This document shows, piece by piece, positions 60,374 through 64,000 of a stretch of 64,000 nt of DNA (its first letter is position 1; every line of letters begins with the position of its first letter). Both the position numbers and the translations under genes were made by a program. Source of the stretch: Hyphomicrobiales bacterium (lineage in GTDB: Bacteria > Pseudomonadota > Alphaproteobacteria > Rhizobiales > Rhizobiaceae); NCBI GenBank assembly GCA_900468535.1, contig UBTY01000003.1:1-64000 (forward strand), read 5' to 3'. Below the pieces are notes generated by a model. It did no database searches. It saw nothing but the letters and a program-made list of their open reading frames with translations, and was not told where the DNA came from.

Positions 60374-62062
60374 TTGACCAATTTTGAATCGCTTGGTGTC
60401 TCCAAGCCGATCGTCGCCACTCTTTTCCAGCTCGGCATCGAAAAGCCGACCCCCATTCAGGAAAAGGCGATCCCGCTTCTTCTCGAAGGCCGCGACCTGA
60501 TCGGCCTCGCCCAGACCGGCACCGGCAAGACGGCCGCCTTCGGCCTGCCGCTCATCGAAAAGCTGATCCCGGAAGAACGCCGCCCTGACAACCGTACCAC
60601 CCGTACGCTGATCCTGGCGCCGACCCGCGAACTGGTGAACCAGATCGCCCAGAACCTGAAGAACTTCCTGCGCAAGTCGCATCTGCGCATCAACGTCGTC
60701 GTCGGCGGCGTATCGATCAACAAGCAGCAGCTGCAGCTTGAAAAGGGCACCGACATCCTGGTCGCCACCCCCGGCCGCCTGCTCGATCTCGTTGCCCGCC
60801 GCGCCATCGGCCTGACCGCTGTGCGCTATCTCGTGCTCGACGAAGCCGACCAGATGCTCGACCTCGGCTTTGTGCATGACCTGCGCAAGATCGCCAAGAT
60901 GGTGCCGAAGAAGCGCCAGACCATGCTGTTCTCGGCCACCATGCCGAAGTCGATCGCCGACCTCGCCGGCGAATATCTGACGAACCCGGTTACCGTTGAA
61001 GTGACGCCTCCCGGCAAGGCTGCCGATAAGGTCGAGCAGTATGTTCACTTCGTCAACGGCAAGAACGACAAGACCGACCTCCTGAAGAAGTCGCTGACCG
61101 AGAACCCCGATGGCCGCGCGATCGTCTTCCTGCGCACCAAGCATGGCGCCGAGAAGCTGATGAAGCACCTCGAGCACGTCGGCTATTCCGTTGCGTCGAT
61201 CCATGGCAACAAGAGCCAGGGCCAGCGCGAGCGTGCCCTCAAGGCGTTCCGTGACGGCGACATCAAGACGCTGATCGCCACCGACGTCGCCGCCCGCGGC
61301 ATCGACATCCCGGCTGTCAGCCACGTCTACAACTACGACCTGCCTGAGGTTCCCGACGCCTACGTGCACCGCATCGGCCGTACGGCCCGCGCCGGCCGCG
61401 ACGGCATCGCGATCGCCTTCTGCTCTCCCGATGAAACCCGCCTCCTGCGCGACATCGAACGCCTGATGAACATCTCCATCGCGGTTGCGAGCGGCGAAGC
61501 ACCTGCCAACATGAATGCGGCACCGAAGCGCGGCAACGGCGGCAATCGCGGCCAGGGTCGCGGTGGTGAAGGTCGCAATGGTGAAGGCCGTGGCGGCGAA
61601 GGTCGCGGTGATGCCCGTGCCCGCCGTCCGGAGCGTCGTGCACGCCCGGAAGCCGGCAACGAGGTTCGAGCCAACAACGAGGAGCGCCGCGAGCGTCGTC
61701 CGCGTCCGGAACGCCAGACCCAGCGCAACGAAGACTTCCGCGGCCAGCGCCGTGGCGAGGCTACGCCGGTGACATCCGGCCCCGACAATGATCTGGCCAC
61801 GACGTCGGACTTCCGTCCGGCCCGCAAGCCGCAGCGCCCGCAGCACGGCAACCACGCCAACTCGAACGGCGAAAACCGGCATCATCCGGGCGGCGGCGCC
61901 CGCAACGCACACGGCCGTCCGGCTCGCAAGCACGGTGAAGATCGTGGCGCGCAGGCCCATGGCGGCGGTGAGCGCGGCGAACGTCGCGAAGGCAATGGCG
62001 GCAACCGCCGTGGCGGCCCGTCGCGCGGCGGCAATGGCGGTCAGCGCCGCGAACGCGCCTAA
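60374..62062 (+). CDS. DEAD-box RNA helicase with RGG-rich tail
   Basis: 562 residues, RhlE-like. Q motif ESLGVSKPIVATLFQLGIEKPTPIQ, AQTGTGKT at 46-53, PTRELVNQI, DEADQMLDLGF, SAT, and in domain 2 RGIDIPAV and HRIGRTARAG are all intact. From about residue 385 the protein is low-complexity RGG/RNG/RPER, an RNA-binding and phase-separating tail. Start is TTG 60374 with AAGG 8 bases upstream; an ATG at 60369 gives only ATG-ACT-TGA and overlaps the true start. Ends at a perfect hairpin. Confidence 0.93.
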   Translation: MTNFESLGVSKPIVATLFQLGIEKPTPIQEKAIPLLLEGRDLIGLAQTGTGKTAAFGLPLIEKLIPEERRPDNRTTRTLILAPTRELVNQIAQNLKNFLRKSHLRINVVVGGVSINKQQLQLEKGTDILVATPGRLLDLVARRAIGLTAVRYLVLDEADQMLDLGFVHDLRKIAKMVPKKRQTMLFSATMPKSIADLAGEYLTNPVTVEVTPPGKAADKVEQYVHFVNGKNDKTDLLKKSLTENPDGRAIVFLRTKHGAEKLMKHLEHVGYSVASIHGNKSQGQRERALKAFRDGDIKTLIATDVAARGIDIPAVSHVYNYDLPEVPDAYVHRIGRTARAGRDGIAIAFCSPDETRLLRDIERLMNISIAVASGEAPANMNAAPKRGNGGNRGQGRGGEGRNGEGRGGEGRGDARARRPERRARPEAGNEVRANNEERRERRPRPERQTQRNEDFRGQRRGEATPVTSGPDNDLATTSDFRPARKPQRPQHGNHANSNGENRHHPGGGARNAHGRPARKHGEDRGAQAHGGGERGERREGNGGNRRGGPSRGGNGGQRRERA

Positions 62063-62070
62063 TTCGAAAG

Positions 62071-62096
62071 AAAGGGCGGGAGAAATCCCGCCCTTT
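62071..62096 (+). terminator. Terminator after the DEAD-box gene
   Basis: AAAGGGCGGGA (62071-62081) and TCCCGCCCTTT (62086-62096) form a perfect 11-base stem with a GAAA loop, 9 bases after the stop. Confidence 0.7.
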
Positions 62097-62210
62097 GCAA
62101 TACGCCAAATCGATCTCACAGCGGTCTCGCCTTGTGGTGATCGGCCCGCTGCATTAGCATGTTGGTGCTGCTGTAGGGCGCGTCGGCTTCGGGCCGGAGG
62201 GGCATTGCCC

Positions 62211-62239
62211 GCCTACGTACGACAAAGTCAAACGTAGGC
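62211..62239 (+). promoter_or_regulatory. Inverted repeat just before the VOC gene
   Basis: GCCTACGT (62211-62218) and ACGTAGGC (62232-62239) are perfect inverted repeats 13 bases apart; the second ends 7 bases before ATG 62247 and replaces an ordinary SD. It could be an operator or a translation-blocking hairpin. Confidence 0.45.
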
Positions 62240-62246
62240 CGCACCC

Positions 62247-62888
62247 ATGCCAAATATCGAAAACCTCAAAAAACAAGCCAAGTCATACCTGCGATGGCAT
62301 CGCGAACGGTACTATCCGGTTGCGGCCCAGATCAGGTGGATCCTGCCGAGATATCGAGATCAAAGCGATCGAGAGATATTGGACGCCGACTTCACGCTCA
62401 GCGACGCACAGGAGCTTGTTGCCCGAAAGCATGGCTTTGCAGATTGGCCCGCGCTGGTCAAAGGAATCGAAACCATTGCGAAACCGACATCATCGGACGG
62501 GAAACGTCCGCTCGTCCTCTCCGCGGAGCCGCAACTCTTCGTCTCCGATATCAATGTTTCATGCCAGTTCTATGTTCGAAAATTGGGTTTTGAAGTGGCG
62601 TTCCATTACGGAGAGCCGCCGTTTTATGCCCAGGTGTTTCGCGATGGCGCACGCCTGAACCTGCGAAAGGTCGGCGCGCCTGTCTTCGACGCTAGCTTCC
62701 GAGCGCGAGAAGTCGACGCCCTCTCCGCAACCTTGACGATCGATGATCCGAAGCAGTTGTTCCTGGAGTATCAGGCTGCCGGCGCGCCATTCCATCAGCC
62801 TCTGCGGAGCGAGCCATGGGGCGCCCGCACCTTCATCGTGCAGGACCCCGATGGCAACCTTATCGCCTTTTCAGGTGAGGCTACCTAG
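62247..62888 (+). CDS. VOC (glyoxalase/bleomycin-resistance) domain protein
   Basis: 213 residues. The first 75 are a helical module (NLKKQAKSYLRWHRERYYPVAAQIRWILPRY, ELVARKHGFADWPALVKGIE) often seen in front of ankyrin or VOC domains. The VOC part (PLVLSAEPQLFVSDINVSCQFYVRKLGFEVAFHYGEPPFYAQVFRDGARLNLRKV to RTFIVQDPDGNLIAFSGE) has the paired beta-alpha-beta fold. Such proteins bind or modify small toxic compounds; ligand unknown. No good SD, see the inverted repeat upstream. The 3' end overlaps the EamA gene by 4 bases. Confidence 0.78.
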   Translation: MPNIENLKKQAKSYLRWHRERYYPVAAQIRWILPRYRDQSDREILDADFTLSDAQELVARKHGFADWPALVKGIETIAKPTSSDGKRPLVLSAEPQLFVSDINVSCQFYVRKLGFEVAFHYGEPPFYAQVFRDGARLNLRKVGAPVFDASFRAREVDALSATLTIDDPKQLFLEYQAAGAPFHQPLRSEPWGARTFIVQDPDGNLIAFSGEAT

Positions 62889-63796
62889 GCCCGCTGCAGC
62901 TCGGTCGTATCTTGTGGAGCGACCTTCACTCGCCGATTTGTCAAATAGACGCCCGTCACGACGACGATGGTGCCGAGGATCAGCGGAAGCGTCAGCGGCT
63001 CACCGAAAGCGATGAAAGCTTCGAGCGCCACGGTCGGCGGCATCAGATAGATGAGCGAGGCCGCCCGCGAGACCCGTCCGCGGCGGATGAGATAAAGCAG
63101 CAGCCCGACGCCGCCCATCGACAGTCCGAAGACCGACCAGATGAGCGCGGCAATGGCCTGTACCGATCCGTCGAAATGCATGCGCTCGAAGGAGAGCATC
63201 AGCGGCACGGTGACGATGATGGCACCGACATACTGCAACGTCGCGATCGGCAGCAGGCTGCCGGTCTGCAGATGCTTCTTCTGATAGAGCGTGCCGTAAG
63301 TGACGGAACACATCGCGATCAGATTGATCCCGAGGGGCACGGCGGCATGCGCCAGATTTGCCGTGGCCGGATCGAAAAGCTTCGGCGATATGGCAATCGC
63401 GATGCCAAGGAACCCGAGAAGCAGGCCCAACCTTTGGATGCCCTGCAAGCGCTCGCCGATCAGGAGCGGCGCGGCCATTGCTGTCAACAGCGGCTGCAGG
63501 GCGGCAATGATACCGGAGATGCCGGCCGGCACCCCATTCGCGATCGCCCACCACAGGCCGCCGAGATAGAAGCCGTGCAGGAACATGCCGGAATAGACAG
63601 CCCTGAAGGCAACCGCCCTACGCGGCCAAGCCGCACGCATAACAAGAGCCAGACTGAGAAACGCCAGCGCCGATAACGCATACCGCACCACGAGGAAGGT
63701 GAATGGTTCCGAGTGGATGGCGGCATATTTGGCCACGACCCAGCCGGTCGACCAGAGAAGAACAAAGATGGCAGGCGCAATGCGATCAAGCGACAT
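62885..63796 (-). CDS. EamA/DMT-family transporter
   Basis: 303 residues, ten helices in two EamA repeats: FVLLWSTGWVVAKYAAIHSEPFTFLVVRYALSALAF and GGLWWAIANGVPAGISGIIAALQPLLTAMAAPLLIGERL in the first, and LPIATLQYVGAIIVTVPLML with LIYLMPPTVALEAFIAFGEPLTLPLILG in the second. Exporter of metabolites or amino acids; substrate unknown. ATG 63796 begins the first helix; a longer frame reaches 63946. Confidence 0.83.
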   Translation of the reverse strand: MSLDRIAPAIFVLLWSTGWVVAKYAAIHSEPFTFLVVRYALSALAFLSLALVMRAAWPRRAVAFRAVYSGMFLHGFYLGGLWWAIANGVPAGISGIIAALQPLLTAMAAPLLIGERLQGIQRLGLLLGFLGIAIAISPKLFDPATANLAHAAVPLGINLIAMCSVTYGTLYQKKHLQTGSLLPIATLQYVGAIIVTVPLMLSFERMHFDGSVQAIAALIWSVFGLSMGGVGLLLYLIRRGRVSRAASLIYLMPPTVALEAFIAFGEPLTLPLILGTIVVVTGVYLTNRRVKVAPQDTTELQRA

Positions 63797-64000
63797 GAAT
63801 GGATCCTGGGGCAAGGGATTGCCGCGCTGATAGCCGACAGAACGCTCCGCCGTCAAAGGCGAAGCGTTGATGCTTACCTGCAGTTTCGTTGATCGGTGAC
63901 GAGACCGGTCGGCTTGAAATTCAATCGGGCGGCGATCCGAAAACAATCATCTGCTTATATTTTGAGCGACCAGCAGCGATTGACGGCGGCCCTGGTCACG
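63797..64000. other. Window end, possible end of another gene
   Basis: This stretch contains the EamA upstream region. On the minus strand the last 46 bases (63955-64000) could be the C terminus VTRAAVNRCWSLKI of a gene reaching in from the right; on the plus strand a TTG at 63962 is open to the edge. Neither can be decided from here. Confidence 0.3.

Noticed and set aside
60119..62119. 666-residue open frame opposite the DEAD-box gene
   Set aside because: Ala/Arg/Thr-rich antisense shadow of a clearly conserved helicase; no family motif and no ribosome site.
1..64000. tRNA genes, rRNA, CRISPR arrays, prophage and complete insertion sequences
   Set aside because: No cloverleaf-like GGTTCGAATCC signature, regular repeat array, integrase or transposase was found by eye; a tRNAscan or ISfinder run would be decisive.

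Overview
The window looks like a chromosomal segment of a member of the Rhizobiaceae (Rhizobium/Ensifer/Agrobacterium group). The grounds are high-GC coding sequence, a bacA/sbmA-type peptide transporter, a bdhA-xdhA-xdhB-xdhC operon like the mixed-function operon known from Sinorhizobium meliloti, DUF930, DUF1127 and DUF2277 proteins, an ECF42-type sigma factor with its DGPF partner, and a promoter matching the alphaproteobacterial general-stress sigma factor EcfG/RpoE2. I saw no rRNA, tRNA, CRISPR array, complete insertion sequence or prophage.

Layout. 1-6.0 kb: end of a GAF-domain protein, an alpha-glucosidase, a 2-keto-3-deoxygluconate-type kinase, a GT4 glycosyltransferase behind a candidate Pho box, and an MFS carrier. 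6.2-13.5 kb: a small beta-flap protein whose ribosome binding site sits in a hairpin, the ribosome GTPase gene der with its TPR partner, NnrU-like, polysaccharide deacetylase-like, LysE-type, DUF930 and FAD oxidoreductase genes. 13.7-19.6 kb: an envelope region with a 949-residue autotransporter, small secreted proteins, a Cys-rich/OmpA-like gene pair and a DUF2277 gene. 19.7-30.6 kb: bacA, an MFS carrier divergent from a PadR regulator, a probable unannotated small RNA ending in a strong terminator, map, an LLM flavoprotein, the DGPF-ECF42-SRPBCC operon, a MYG1 homologue and a secreted TIM-barrel glycosidase candidate.

30.7-53.3 kb holds carbon and purine breakdown. After glpK come bdhA-xdhA-xdhB-xdhC, then urate hydroxylase puuD with a small exported protein, and guanine deaminase. 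On the other strand lies puuE-uraD-(mntA-hepT)-allA-uraH. Together these cover guanine to xanthine to urate to 5-hydroxyisourate to OHCU to allantoin to allantoate, plus ureidoglycolate lyase; allantoicase is not in the window. A HepT/MntA toxin-antitoxin pair is embedded in the ureide operon. Between the two purine blocks are lldD and a three-gene envelope operon (46045-49561).

That three-gene operon is the most unusual item. Its first gene joins the N-terminal (WED/REC-like) region of a TnpB-type transposon protein, without RuvC nuclease or zinc finger, to a PspA/IM30 membrane-stress protein. The next two genes encode YqiJ and a YqiK-type flotillin. A good ribosome binding site inside the first gene, exactly at the domain junction, could also give free PspA.

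53.4-64 kb: a DUF1045 protein, a divergent pair resembling the two halves of MnmC, a large PAS hybrid histidine kinase, an EcfG-type promoter driving a Tyr/Pro-rich secreted protein, a DEAD-box helicase with an RGG-rich tail, a VOC protein and an EamA transporter.
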